Shown here in pieces: positions 41,304 through 50,440 of a DNA stretch of 64,000 bases. A program made the position numbers and the translations under genes. Source of the stretch: Mesonia sp008017825 (GTDB taxonomy: Bacteria; Bacteroidota; Bacteroidia; Flavobacteriales; Flavobacteriaceae). The stretch spans positions 310,001 through 374,000 of the forward strand of contig NZ_VRLS01000012.1 in assembly GCF_008017825.1 (NCBI RefSeq), given 5' to 3'. The notes below the pieces were generated by a model, which had not been told where the DNA came from, made no database searches, and saw only the letters and a list, made by a program, of their open reading frames with translations. The first letter of the stretch is position 1, and every line of letters begins with the position of its first letter.

Positions 41304-41771
41304 ATGCAAGAGATAGAAAGAAAATTTTTACTGAAAGATAACTCCTTTAAAAAGGAAGCTTGTGACTCTTTTTACATCCAACAAGGTTACCTTAATTCTC
41401 ATAAAGAAAGAACCACACGCATACGTATTACAGGAGAAAAGGCATTTATAACCGTGAAAGGGAAATCTTCTTCTAGTGGATTATCAAGATTTGAATGGGA
41501 AAAAATAATTCCCTTAGCGGAAGCAGAAGAACTATTAAAATTATGTGAGCCAGGACAAATTGAAAAGCAACGCTTTTTAGTAAAATTTGAAAATCACACT
41601 TTCGAAGTAGATGAATTTTATAAGGATAACGAAGGTTTATGTATTGCTGAAGTAGAGTTAAATTCAGAAAAAGAAGAAGTATCTTTACCAGCTTGGATAG
41701 GTAAAGAAGTTACGGGAGATTCAAAATATTATAATTCTGCATTAATTAATAAACCATATACAACTTGGTAA
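41304..41771 (+). CDS. CYTH domain protein
   Basis: 155 residues. EIERKFLLKD at 3-12 is the ExExK signature; basic and acidic residues alternate along a tunnel fold (RTTRIRITGEKAFITVKGKS, FEVDEFYKDNEGLCIAEVEL). CYTH proteins hydrolyse triphosphates (tripolyphosphate or thiamine-triphosphate type). Family firm, substrate uncertain. TAGTTTTG at 41267-41274 may be the -7 element. The lipoprotein gene follows 1 bp later. Confidence 0.9.
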   Translation: MQEIERKFLLKDNSFKKEACDSFYIQQGYLNSHKERTTRIRITGEKAFITVKGKSSSSGLSRFEWEKIIPLAEAEELLKLCEPGQIEKQRFLVKFENHTFEVDEFYKDNEGLCIAEVELNSEKEEVSLPAWIGKEVTGDSKYYNSALINKPYTTW

Positions 41772-41772
41772 A

Positions 41773-42288
41773 ATGAAAAGAACAATAACATTTTTATTAG
41801 TACTAGCTGCTTTTACTTCTTGCGAAGAAGCTTTAAAAGATCAGGATAAAAAAGAGGGATTTGCAAAAGATAGCCTAGTAACTAAAAAGGAAGAAAGTTT
41901 AGGGCTTAGTATAGAACAGAGAACTGAGCAATTAAAAGAAAAAGGTTATCAAGTATTTCACTACAAAGAAGGAGACACCACTTACCTCATGCAACAATAT
42001 TTTATGGTGTTTTTAAAAGCGGGCAAAGAAAGAAATCAAGATTCTTTAGAAACGGCGAAATTGCAAGAAAAACATTTGATCCATTTGGAGCGTATGGCTA
42101 AAGAAGGATATACAAGTTTAACTGGACCTTTTGGAGATGATGGAGATCTAAGAGGAATTGTTGTTTATAATACGCCTAATCTAAAAATGGCTGATAGTTT
42201 AGCAAATTTAGATCCTATGGTGAAAGCAGGGAGATTAGAAGTAGAAATACACCCTTGGTGGACCGCTAAAGGAGGGACTTTAAAGTAA
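41773..42288 (+). CDS. predicted lipoprotein, unknown (171 aa)
   Basis: 171 residues with a lipoprotein signal: MKRTITFLLVLAAFTSC, lipobox FTSC at 14-17. A Lys/Glu-rich spacer and a compact domain follow (YQVFHYKEGDTTYLMQQYFM, EIHPWWTAKGGTLK). The final 60 residues resemble YciI-type ferredoxin-like folds (MAKEGYTSLTGPFGDDGDLR-like pattern, MADSLANLDPMVKAG), which gives a tentative fold assignment only. It is co-transcribed with the CYTH gene. Confidence 0.75.
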   Translation: MKRTITFLLVLAAFTSCEEALKDQDKKEGFAKDSLVTKKEESLGLSIEQRTEQLKEKGYQVFHYKEGDTTYLMQQYFMVFLKAGKERNQDSLETAKLQEKHLIHLERMAKEGYTSLTGPFGDDGDLRGIVVYNTPNLKMADSLANLDPMVKAGRLEVEIHPWWTAKGGTLK

Positions 42289-42321
42289 AAAGCCTTGCGC
42301 TTTCGCACAAGACTTTTACAC
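42286..42321. terminator. shared terminator between the lipoprotein and tolC-like genes
   Basis: AAAAGCCTTGCGC, loop TTTC, GCACAAGACTTTT, with one bulge; A/T-rich tails on either side suit the convergent genes. Confidence 0.65.
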
Positions 42322-42348
42322 TAACCAAAAAAATAAATAAAACAATTT

Positions 42349-43788
42349 TTATTGCCAACCGCCACCTAAGGCTTCATATAAATTGACCATTGAGTTTAAT
42401 TGAATGTATTTAGCATTAATTAAATCTAGACTAGAATTTAAAGCATTTTCACGTGCAGTTAACACTTCTAAATAATTTGCTAAACCATTATTTAATAATT
42501 CTTCAGAATACTGTGTAGCGATATCATAAGCTTCAAACTCTTTTTGCTTTACATCAATCTTCTCTGTAGCTGCTTCATAATTATATAAAGCATCTGCAAC
42601 TTCCTTAGTAGCAGTTAAAAAAGCTTGTCTAAACTGAAGACGAGCTTGTTCTTGTTGAGATTCTGCGACTTCAAATTGTGTTCTTATTTTTCTTTTATTA
42701 AAAATAGGCTGAGTAATACCTCCAATTAAAGTGGCAAATAAGGATTGTGTATCAAATAACTTATCAAACTCTAAAGCTTGTAAACCACCAGTAGCATTTA
42801 AGGTAATAGAAGGGTAGAAGTTAGAACGGGCCACATTAGTTAATTCAAAAGCATTTACCAAGCTATATTCTGCTGCAATTAAATCTGGACGATTTTTTAG
42901 TAACTGTGCAGGAACACCTGTTTTAAGTTCGGTTTCTATTTCTTGATCTTCTAATTCTGCTCTAGCAATAGTAGAAGGTTCCTTCCCTAATAAAATGGAC
43001 ATCGTATTCTCCAATAATCTAATTTGATTATTAATGTCAATTAAAATAGCTTTAGCAGTATATAATTGTGCTTCAGTTTGTTTTACACCAACTTCTGTAA
43101 TACTACCAGCTTCTTTTAAAGCCTTATTAGTTTCTAAACTTTTCTCACGATTTTCTATAGTTCTTTCCGTAACTTTTTTCTGTTCATCTAGAGAAAGTAA
43201 TTGATAATAAGAAGAAGCGATATTAGAGACAAGTGTGGTTTTTACTGCTTGGTGGGCAGCAACACTTTGTAAGTAACTTGCTTCAAAAGCTCTTTTGTTA
43301 CTTCTTATTTTTCCCCAAATATCTGCTTCCCAAGATAAGTTGGCAGAAAGGTCATAAAGATCTATGTGATCTCCAATTCCTCCTCCAGCAGAAGAATTTC
43401 CTAATTGCAAACCTAATTGACCGTTTTTAGAAAAATAATTTCTAGTAAAAGTCCCACTCCCTGTAACGGAAGGGAGATATCCTGCTTTTCCTTGTTTTAA
43501 ATACGCTTCCGCGGAAATAATTTGCTGTAAAGCTACTCGTATATCTATGTTGTTCTTTAAACCTTCATCTATATGTTCCTGTAAAATAGGATCGGTAAAC
43601 ATATCTCGCCAAGAAACCTCGGCCATAGTAATACTATCTTGTGGTAAATTATCTGTTCTAAAATTTTCTTCTTGAATAATTTCAGGTTGCTCATAATCTT
43701 TAGCAACAAAACAGCTTTGAAGTGTAATGGCAAGAGTAGACATTAAAGCTACTCGTTGCCAAGATTTATTATTTATAATAGATTTCAT
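42349..43788 (-). CDS. TolC-family outer membrane efflux lipoprotein
   Basis: 479 residues from ATG 43788, chosen because it gives a lipoprotein signal (lipobox TLQSC) and avoids overlap with the pump gene. An upstream in-frame ATG at 43815 would add nine residues. Two OEP repeats: YLKQGKAGYLPSVTGSGTF near 95 and SLVNAFELTNVARSNFYPSI near 320, each with long helices and barrel strands. It is the outer-membrane exit duct of the tripartite RND pump, encoded last in the operon after MFP and RND. Confidence 0.92.
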   Translation of the reverse strand: MKSIINNKSWQRVALMSTLAITLQSCFVAKDYEQPEIIQEENFRTDNLPQDSITMAEVSWRDMFTDPILQEHIDEGLKNNIDIRVALQQIISAEAYLKQGKAGYLPSVTGSGTFTRNYFSKNGQLGLQLGNSSAGGGIGDHIDLYDLSANLSWEADIWGKIRSNKRAFEASYLQSVAAHQAVKTTLVSNIASSYYQLLSLDEQKKVTERTIENREKSLETNKALKEAGSITEVGVKQTEAQLYTAKAILIDINNQIRLLENTMSILLGKEPSTIARAELEDQEIETELKTGVPAQLLKNRPDLIAAEYSLVNAFELTNVARSNFYPSITLNATGGLQALEFDKLFDTQSLFATLIGGITQPIFNKRKIRTQFEVAESQQEQARLQFRQAFLTATKEVADALYNYEAATEKIDVKQKEFEAYDIATQYSEELLNNGLANYLEVLTARENALNSSLDLINAKYIQLNSMVNLYEALGGGWQ

Positions 43789-43789
43789 A

Positions 43790-46700
43790 TTATTTATTTT
43801 CTTCAGAATGTTCAACTATAAATTTTGGTTCTCCAGAGATTTTTTCTTGTAACCATTGAAAAATGATAAAGAGTATAGGGATAACAAAAACTCCAAAAAC
43901 AGTTCCAATTAGCATTCCTCCGGCAGCTCCAGTTCCAATTGAGTTGTTCCCTTCGGCTCCTACACCTTTCGCTAACACTAAAGGCATCAAACCTAAAATA
44001 AAGGCAAAAGACGTCATTAATATTGGTCTTAAACGAGATTTAGCTCCATCAATCGCTGCATTTACAATGGACTCTCCCATTTTTCTCCGCTGTAAAGCAA
44101 ACTCTACAATTAAAATGGCGTTTTTAGCGAGCAAGCCAATAAGCATAATGAGTGCAATTTGGAAATAGATATTGTTTTCTAATCCAAAGAAACTCGTACT
44201 TATATAAGCTCCAAAGACTCCAAATGGTAGTGATAATACTACGGCAAACGGCAGTAAGTAACTTTCATATTGTGCACTCAATAAAAAGTATACAAATAGA
44301 ATACTAAGAATGAATATAAATGTGGTTTGGTTTCCTGCATTTACTTCTTCTCGTGTTAAACCAGAATAAGCTACGGTATAATTGTTAGGAAGTTTAGCAA
44401 CTTCTTCTTCAATTACCCTAATGGCATCTCCTGTACTAAAGCCTTCATTTGTAGCTCCCGTTATTGATGTAGAGTTGAACAAATTAAAACGTGTCACCGA
44501 TTGTGGTCCATATACACGCTTTAAATTAACGAATTGTGTAATAGGTGTCATCTCCCCACTATTGGTTCTTACATACATACTATTTAAAGAATTTTCATCT
44601 GCTCTATCTTCTGGAAGAGCTTGTATGTAAACCCTAAATTGTTTTCCAAATCTTGAGAAATCTGACGCATAAATACCTCCAATATAACCTTGTAAAGTGG
44701 AAAAAATACTGGTAATAGAAACTCCCTTTTCTTTCGCCAATGGAACATTTACCTCCATTTCATATTGAGGATAACTCGTATTAAAGGAAGATTGCGCATA
44801 TTTAATTTCGGGATGCTTCATTAAAGCCATCGTAAAATCTTTATTGGCCTTATCTAGATCTGTAAATTCCCCTCCAAATTTGTCTAATAAATTTATTTCA
44901 AAACCAGAAGAGTTACCAAATCCACGAATACTTGGTGGGGAAAAGAAAATAATATTTGCTTCTGGAATACCAGCAGCTATACCAAATAATTTTCCTGTTA
45001 TAGCTTCCACAGAAAGAGATTCACCTTCACGATCTTCCCAATCATCTAATTTTATAATTCCAAATCCAAAGTTACTCCCAGCTCCACTAATTAAACTTCT
45101 ACCTTTAATAAAGTTAACTCCGGCAATACCTTCTATATCCTTAGCATTCTCATATAGTTTATTTGAAACAGCATCTGTTCTATCTAGAGAAGCTCCTGGC
45201 GGCAATTCTATATTCGCAAAAATAATACCTCTATCTTCATTAGGTACAAACCCTGTTGGGGTGTTATTTGCCGCCCAATAAATACCAACTACAGCAATAA
45301 TTAATAGAAGCACCGAAACAAATTTTCTTCTGTATAAAAACTGAAGTGATTTTCCATATTTATTAATGGTAGCGTTAAAACCACGATTAAATAAAGTGTA
45401 AAAACGTTGTAACGGATTTTTTCCTTTTAATTCTTTATCCTCTTTGTGTTCCTTTAATAGCAAAGCACATAGTGCCGGACTTAGAGTTAAAGCGTTTACC
45501 GCAGAAATTAAAATCGCAATAATTAAAGTAACTCCAAACTGCTCATAGAAAACTCCCGTAGGCCCTGTCACAAAAGTTACAGGGATAAATACTGCTGCCA
45601 TCACTAAAGTAATAGAAATAATAGCACCAGATATTTCGTTCATGGCTGTTAATGTTGCCTTTTTAGGGTTTTTCTCCCCATCATCCATCTTGGCATGTAC
45701 AGCCTCTACCACAACTATGGCATCATCTACTACAATACCAATAGCGAGGACTAAAGCAAAGAGCGTTAATAAGTTAATTGAATAACCAAAAACACTTAAG
45801 AAAAAGAACGTACCAATAATAGATACAGGTACCGCAATGGCAGGAATTAATGTAGATCTAAAATCTTGTAGGAAGATAAATACCACTAAAAATACAAGTA
45901 AAAAGGCTTCTAACAAGGTGGTTACCACTTTATCTATGGATGCGTTTAAGAATAAACTCGTATCATAAGGCACAAAAATATCTAAGCCTTCTGGTAAATC
46001 TTTTTCTACATCGTCTAAAGTTAGCTTAATGTTTTCAATAATTTCTTGAGCATTAGATCCTTTGGTTTGGAAGATTCCCATGAATACTGCAGGGTTTCCT
46101 AAACTCATAGCGTTAGAAGCATAAGACTGAGCATCTAACTCTATGGTAGCTACGTCTTTTAGGCGCAAAAATTCTCCGTTCCCTAAAGCTTTGATCACTA
46201 TATCGCTATATTGACCTTCATCTTTAAAGCGACCGCTATAGGTTAAAGTATAAGAAAAAGATTCTCCGTTATTTTCACCTAAAGATCCTGCCGCTGCTTC
46301 TAAGTTTTGTTCGGCTAAAGCCGCTGAAACATCAGAAGGGATTAGATTATAGGCTGCTAATTTTTCAGGTTTAAGCCATATTCTCATCGCATAATCTTGT
46401 TGAGAAAATACACTAACATCTCCTACACCGCTAATACGTTGCATGGCAGGAATCACATTAATTTTTAAATAATTCTGAATAAATGTAGCATCATAATTCT
46501 CACTTTCAGAATACATAGAGATAAACATTAAAGCACTTGTTTCTTGCTTTTGTGTAGTTACCCCAGTTTGAATTACCTCTTGAGGTAATAATGGGTTTGC
46601 TCTAGCCACACGGTTTTGCACATTCACTGCTGCAATATCGGCATCAATTTCTTGGTCAAAATAAACCGTAATTTCTGCAGTACCCGTGTTAGAAGCTGTA

Positions 46701-46939
46701 GAAGTAATATAGGTCATCCCTTCTACACCATTAATTTGTTCTTCAATAGGAACAATTACACTTTCTAATACTGTTTCTGCATTTGCACCTGTATAATTTG
46801 CGGTCACTTTAATAGTGGGAGGAGCAATATCTGGATATTCCTCTATAGGTAAGCTGGTTATACTAATAACCCCTAGCATAACTATGATTATAGAGATTAC
46901 TGTTGAAAGAACGGGTCTTTCAATAAATGTTTTTAACAT
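43790..46939 (-). CDS. RND multidrug efflux pump, AcrB/HAE1 family
   Basis: 1049 residues, typical length. Twelve membrane segments in two halves; the proton-relay Asp pair in LAIGIVVDDAIVVVEAVHAK near 405, RND motif FIERPVLSTVISIIIVMLG at the N-terminus, and large periplasmic loops. It exports hydrophobic drugs with the MFP (upstream) and the TolC-like protein (downstream, 1 bp gap). Drug profile unknown. Confidence 0.95.
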   Translation of the reverse strand: MLKTFIERPVLSTVISIIIVMLGVISITSLPIEEYPDIAPPTIKVTANYTGANAETVLESVIVPIEEQINGVEGMTYITSTASNTGTAEITVYFDQEIDADIAAVNVQNRVARANPLLPQEVIQTGVTTQKQETSALMFISMYSESENYDATFIQNYLKINVIPAMQRISGVGDVSVFSQQDYAMRIWLKPEKLAAYNLIPSDVSAALAEQNLEAAAGSLGENNGESFSYTLTYSGRFKDEGQYSDIVIKALGNGEFLRLKDVATIELDAQSYASNAMSLGNPAVFMGIFQTKGSNAQEIIENIKLTLDDVEKDLPEGLDIFVPYDTSLFLNASIDKVVTTLLEAFLLVFLVVFIFLQDFRSTLIPAIAVPVSIIGTFFFLSVFGYSINLLTLFALVLAIGIVVDDAIVVVEAVHAKMDDGEKNPKKATLTAMNEISGAIISITLVMAAVFIPVTFVTGPTGVFYEQFGVTLIIAILISAVNALTLSPALCALLLKEHKEDKELKGKNPLQRFYTLFNRGFNATINKYGKSLQFLYRRKFVSVLLLIIAVVGIYWAANNTPTGFVPNEDRGIIFANIELPPGASLDRTDAVSNKLYENAKDIEGIAGVNFIKGRSLISGAGSNFGFGIIKLDDWEDREGESLSVEAITGKLFGIAAGIPEANIIFFSPPSIRGFGNSSGFEINLLDKFGGEFTDLDKANKDFTMALMKHPEIKYAQSSFNTSYPQYEMEVNVPLAKEKGVSITSIFSTLQGYIGGIYASDFSRFGKQFRVYIQALPEDRADENSLNSMYVRTNSGEMTPITQFVNLKRVYGPQSVTRFNLFNSTSITGATNEGFSTGDAIRVIEEEVAKLPNNYTVAYSGLTREEVNAGNQTTFIFILSILFVYFLLSAQYESYLLPFAVVLSLPFGVFGAYISTSFFGLENNIYFQIALIMLIGLLAKNAILIVEFALQRRKMGESIVNAAIDGAKSRLRPILMTSFAFILGLMPLVLAKGVGAEGNNSIGTGAAGGMLIGTVFGVFVIPILFIIFQWLQEKISGEPKFIVEHSEENK

Positions 46940-46961
46940 GATAGTCTATATTTTTAGTTAA

Positions 46962-48098
46962 CTAGTATTTAAATAAAGTAGCTACGGGTTCAATAGCTTT
47001 GTCGAAAGATGTTTCTTGAGGAGAAATAGCCATTCCGCTATTTAATTTTCCAACTCCAGAAATAACAATGGTATCATCTGCACTTACACCAGATTCAACT
47101 ACGTACAAATTGTCTACTGTAGCTTTTATTTTTATAATTGAAGCGGTTACTTTATTATCTTTTCCAAGTTTAAAAAGCATAACATTACCTTGTTGCTCAT
47201 AGGTTGCATCTTGTGGAACTACAGTGGCATTTTCATACTGGGTAGGGATTTGTATCTTACCACTATTCCCGTTAGTTACTAATTGATTGGGATTATCAAA
47301 AATAGCTCTAAAGCTTACTGTACCTGTATTTTGATTAATTTGTCTAGAAGTTGTTTCTATTTTTCCTTTTTCATCATACACACTCCCATTGGCAAGTATC
47401 AAGTTCACTTTAGGGAAATTAGCGAGTTTTTCTGATATATTTTGCCCTTCAGTATTTTGCAAGAAGTCTAAATACTGAGTTTCATTCAAACTAAAAAAAG
47501 CATATACTTTACTAATGTCACTAACTGTAGTTAGAGGTTTAGAATCATTAGAACTTATTAAAGCTCCTTCTCTATAATTGATTTTCCCTACATAACCATT
47601 AACGGGACTTTTAATAGTTGCGTAACCAATATTAGCAGAAACACTGCTATAATTAGCTTTAGCTTGAGCTAAATTAGCTTTAGCAGTTTCTAATTGCACC
47701 GAGCTAATAATATTCTTTTCTACTAAAGGAACAAGTTTATCTACCTCGACTTGTGCTACATTAACACGAGCTTTAGCTGCGCTTGCATCTTGAGATAGTG
47801 ATTGTGTTTCTAATTTAAATAACACTTGACCTTTACTCACCTTTTCTCCTTCATCAACTAATACTTGCTGAACGTATCCTGCAACTTTTGCCCTAACATC
47901 ACTATTTACAACACCTTCAATTGTAGTAGGATATTCGGTATAGCCAGTAACGGTTTTTTGTTCTAATTGAGTTACAGGAAATGGTAAAGCTTGTTGTTGA
48001 GTATTGGTAGCTTGTGTTTTGTCTTTGTCGCCACAGCTTACTACAAATAGTAACATGGTTATGCTACTTAATATAAATATGAATGAATTCTTTTTCAT
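46962..48098 (-). CDS. RND efflux periplasmic adaptor (membrane fusion lipoprotein)
   Basis: 378 residues. Lipoprotein signal with lipobox VVSC near 19-22. The barrel-sandwich and lipoyl half AKVAGYVQQVLVDEGEKVSK is near 70-90; the coiled-coil hairpin is about 105-155, and the second lipoyl half ATIKSPVNGYVGKINYREGA is near 160-180. A beta-barrel and a membrane-proximal domain follow. It links the pump to the TolC-like channel. Four bp after the regulator gene. Confidence 0.94.
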   Translation of the reverse strand: MKKNSFIFILSSITMLLFVVSCGDKDKTQATNTQQQALPFPVTQLEQKTVTGYTEYPTTIEGVVNSDVRAKVAGYVQQVLVDEGEKVSKGQVLFKLETQSLSQDASAAKARVNVAQVEVDKLVPLVEKNIISSVQLETAKANLAQAKANYSSVSANIGYATIKSPVNGYVGKINYREGALISSNDSKPLTTVSDISKVYAFFSLNETQYLDFLQNTEGQNISEKLANFPKVNLILANGSVYDEKGKIETTSRQINQNTGTVSFRAIFDNPNQLVTNGNSGKIQIPTQYENATVVPQDATYEQQGNVMLFKLGKDNKVTASIIKIKATVDNLYVVESGVSADDTIVISGVGKLNSGMAISPQETSFDKAIEPVATLFKY

Positions 48099-48102
48099 TG
48101 GA

Positions 48103-48606
48103 TTAAAGATTGAATTTATTGTTTATTAGGTTTTCTTTTAATTCTTTTATAGAGCTTGAAGCTTCATCTAGAAATTTGAGGTAATCATTATGAAATGATA
48201 AGTCAAATTTTTCGGTATCCGTATCGGTGATGTGGTCATTGATGGTTTGCTTATAATCCCTTATTTCTAAATGAAGATTTCTCGTAGTTTCCCATTCTTT
48301 TATCATACCATCAATGTGATGTAGAACCGAATTTTTATTAATAACGAAGTACTTTTTACGGTCACCAGTTTTAGTGAAGTATTCTATCTTCTTTAAATCT
48401 TGTAAGTGATTTAGATGGGTGGAAATTGTGCTTTTGCTAGCGCAAAGTAAAGACACCATCTCTTCAAAAGTGGCTCCAAATTTTCCTATAAGAACTATAT
48501 AGGATAATATTCTAGCTGCTACAGGCGCTAAATTTTCTCTACTTTCAAAATGAACTCCTAGTTTTTCTACAAGAGCCATTTTTTTACTGCATATCTCTTT
48601 TGTCAT
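48103..48606 (-). CDS. GbsR/MarR-family transcriptional regulator of the efflux operon
   Basis: 167 residues. A winged-helix core (about 25-95): APVAARILSYIVLIGKFGAT, then the recognition region LCASKSTISTHLNHLQDLKK. A helical dimer domain follows. GbsR-type regulators repress adjacent transport genes and respond to a ligand. As first gene of the operon it is the likely local repressor of the pump. TATTTTTG (48637-48630) gives the -7 promoter box 24 bp before the start. Confidence 0.88.
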   Translation of the reverse strand: MTKEICSKKMALVEKLGVHFESRENLAPVAARILSYIVLIGKFGATFEEMVSLLCASKSTISTHLNHLQDLKKIEYFTKTGDRKKYFVINKNSVLHHIDGMIKEWETTRNLHLEIRDYKQTINDHITDTDTEKFDLSFHNDYLKFLDEASSSIKELKENLINNKFNL

Positions 48607-48629
48607 AATTGAGTAAATAAATAATGACG

Positions 48630-48637
48630 CAAAAATA
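48630..48637 (-). promoter_or_regulatory. -7 promoter element of the RND efflux operon
   Basis: TATTTTTG read leftward, an exact TAnnTTTG box 24 bp upstream of the regulator gene. No convincing -33 TTG at 19-21 bp. Confidence 0.5.
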
Positions 48638-48729
48638 TATATTGGTTCGGGATAAACCGAACTAATCGAAGTTAATTTGCTGTTAAATAAAGTTTAAATA
48701 ACAAATGTGATACGAATTTTTGTTTTTCT

Positions 48730-49767
48730 TCAAATCTCAATAATTAATTTGTCGTTTATATAACTAGCTCTAAACATTCCAAGGGTGTTAAACTCCATCA
48801 CAATATTTCCAAAATAATCGATAGCAATAACACCACCATTTCCTCCTAATTTGGGTTGTTTCTCGTAGATTACTTTTTCTACAGCTTCCTGTAAGCTTAA
48901 TTCTTTGTACTCCATTAAAGCAGAAATATCATGAGCAACGACCCCTCGCATGAAATATTCTCCCCATCCTGTTCCCGAAACAGCGCAAGTTTTATTATTA
49001 GCATAAGTCCCAGATCCAATAATTGGAGAGTCACCAATTCGTCCCCACTTTTTGTTGGCCATTCCGCCTGTAGAAGTTCCAGCAGCGAGATTCCCGTGCT
49101 TGTCTAAAGCAACACAACCCACGGTCCCAAATTTTGTGCCGTTAATATCATTATTGTAAAAAGTGGCTTGTTTCTTATTCTCATTTTGTTTGATTCGTTG
49201 AACATTTTTAAGTTGCTTTTCAGTAATAAAATAAGAAGGGTTAACGAGTTTAAAATTTCTAGTTTTAGCAAAATTCTCAGCGCCTTTCCCAGATAAAAGA
49301 ACATGATTTGAATTCATCATCACTTCATAAGCTAAATTAATAGGATTTTTAATTGTACTAACACCTGCAACTGCTCCAGCATTTAGAGTTTTTCCATCCA
49401 TAATAGAAGCGTCTAATTCGGGTGTTTCTGCATGGGAGAGTACTGCTCCTTTGCCAGAATTAAATAGAGGAGAATCTTCCATTACATTTATGGTTTGTTT
49501 TACCGCTTCTACTGCAGAACCTCCATTTTTTAAAATTTCATTTCCTTTGGTAATGGCTTCTTTTAATTTATCATGATAGGCTCTTTCTAAGCTGTCGCTG
49601 ATGTTTTCTTTTTTAATATAACCTGCGCCGCCATGAATAGCGATTCCGTAGTTGGCTACTTTTTTATTTTTAATTTCGGTAGCATTTTTTTCCGCGTTAA
49701 GCGAGCTTCTATTTTCTTTACAAGCAAAAGAGAGAATCAATACGATTAGAAGGAGAAATCTTTTCAT
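48730..49767 (-). CDS. isoaspartyl peptidase / L-asparaginase (plant-type), lipoprotein
   Basis: 345 residues. Lipoprotein signal with Cys at 16 (ILSFAC). An Ntn-hydrolase fold: AIHGGAGYIKKEN near 43, a linker, then the autocleavage site GTVGCVALDKHGNLAAGTST, with the catalytic Thr as the new N-terminus near 214, and GTSTGGMANKKWGRIGDSP. It cleaves beta-aspartyl dipeptides and asparagine. Export as a lipoprotein suggests a periplasmic or surface scavenging role. Divergent from the 3-hydroxyanthranilate gene. Confidence 0.92.
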   Translation of the reverse strand: MKRFLLLIVLILSFACKENRSSLNAEKNATEIKNKKVANYGIAIHGGAGYIKKENISDSLERAYHDKLKEAITKGNEILKNGGSAVEAVKQTINVMEDSPLFNSGKGAVLSHAETPELDASIMDGKTLNAGAVAGVSTIKNPINLAYEVMMNSNHVLLSGKGAENFAKTRNFKLVNPSYFITEKQLKNVQRIKQNENKKQATFYNNDINGTKFGTVGCVALDKHGNLAAGTSTGGMANKKWGRIGDSPIIGSGTYANNKTCAVSGTGWGEYFMRGVVAHDISALMEYKELSLQEAVEKVIYEKQPKLGGNGGVIAIDYFGNIVMEFNTLGMFRASYINDKLIIEI

Positions 49768-49837
49768 TTTATGAATAATTAAGTAATTTTAGGAGCACTA
49801 AAACACTGTGTTTACTAAATATAATAAAATATTAGCT

Positions 49838-50380
49838 ATGGGAATTCAGAAACCTTTTAATTTAAATAAGTGGATTGAGGAAAATAGAGACACTTTAAAA
49901 CCTCCTGTAGGTAATAAGAATTTATATAAAGATGCGGGAGATTATATTGTGATGATCGTGGCTGGACCCAATGCAAGAAAGGATTATCATTATAATGAAA
50001 CCGAAGAATTATTCTACCAATTAGAAGGACATATTGAAGTACATATTCAAGAAGAGGGTGAGAAGAAAACTATGAAACTGGGGCCAGGAGATATGTATTT
50101 ACATCCAGCAAAAGTTCCTCATTCGCCTGCAAGAGGAGAGAACTCTATTGGTTTGGTGATAGAAAGAAAACGAAAAGAGTTGCCTGGCAAAGATGGATTA
50201 CTTTGGTTTTGTGACAACTGCAATCATAAATTATACGAAGTTTACTTTCCGTTAGAAGATATAGAGGTAGATTTTCTTAAGCATTTTAAACATTTCTACG
50301 GAAGTAAAGAGTTAAGAACCTGTGATAATTGCGGTACCGTGATGGATGTAGATAAACGTTTTGTAACAGACGAGGATTAA
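49838..50380 (+). CDS. nbaC: 3-hydroxyanthranilate 3,4-dioxygenase
   Basis: 180 residues from ATG 49838 (MGIQKPFNLNKWIEE); an upstream ATG at 49808 adds ten residues unlike the family. Cupin Fe ligands: His in YHYNETEELFYQ (near 48, with Glu) and His in MYLHPAKVPHSP (near 92). The C-terminus has a rubredoxin-like metal site with CDNCNH and CDNCGTVMD. It opens the ring of 3-hydroxyanthranilate in tryptophan catabolism or de novo NAD synthesis by the kynurenine route. The other pathway genes are not in the window. Confidence 0.92.
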   Translation: MGIQKPFNLNKWIEENRDTLKPPVGNKNLYKDAGDYIVMIVAGPNARKDYHYNETEELFYQLEGHIEVHIQEEGEKKTMKLGPGDMYLHPAKVPHSPARGENSIGLVIERKRKELPGKDGLLWFCDNCNHKLYEVYFPLEDIEVDFLKHFKHFYGSKELRTCDNCGTVMDVDKRFVTDED

Positions 50381-50440
50381 TGCTTCATTTTTGTTATTTT
50401 CGCGAAGAATCAATTAATTAATAATTAAATTATCACATTA

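Noticed and set aside
45000..45281. Rightward frames opposite the RND pump
   Set aside because: Antisense shadows of a conserved gene with normal motifs.
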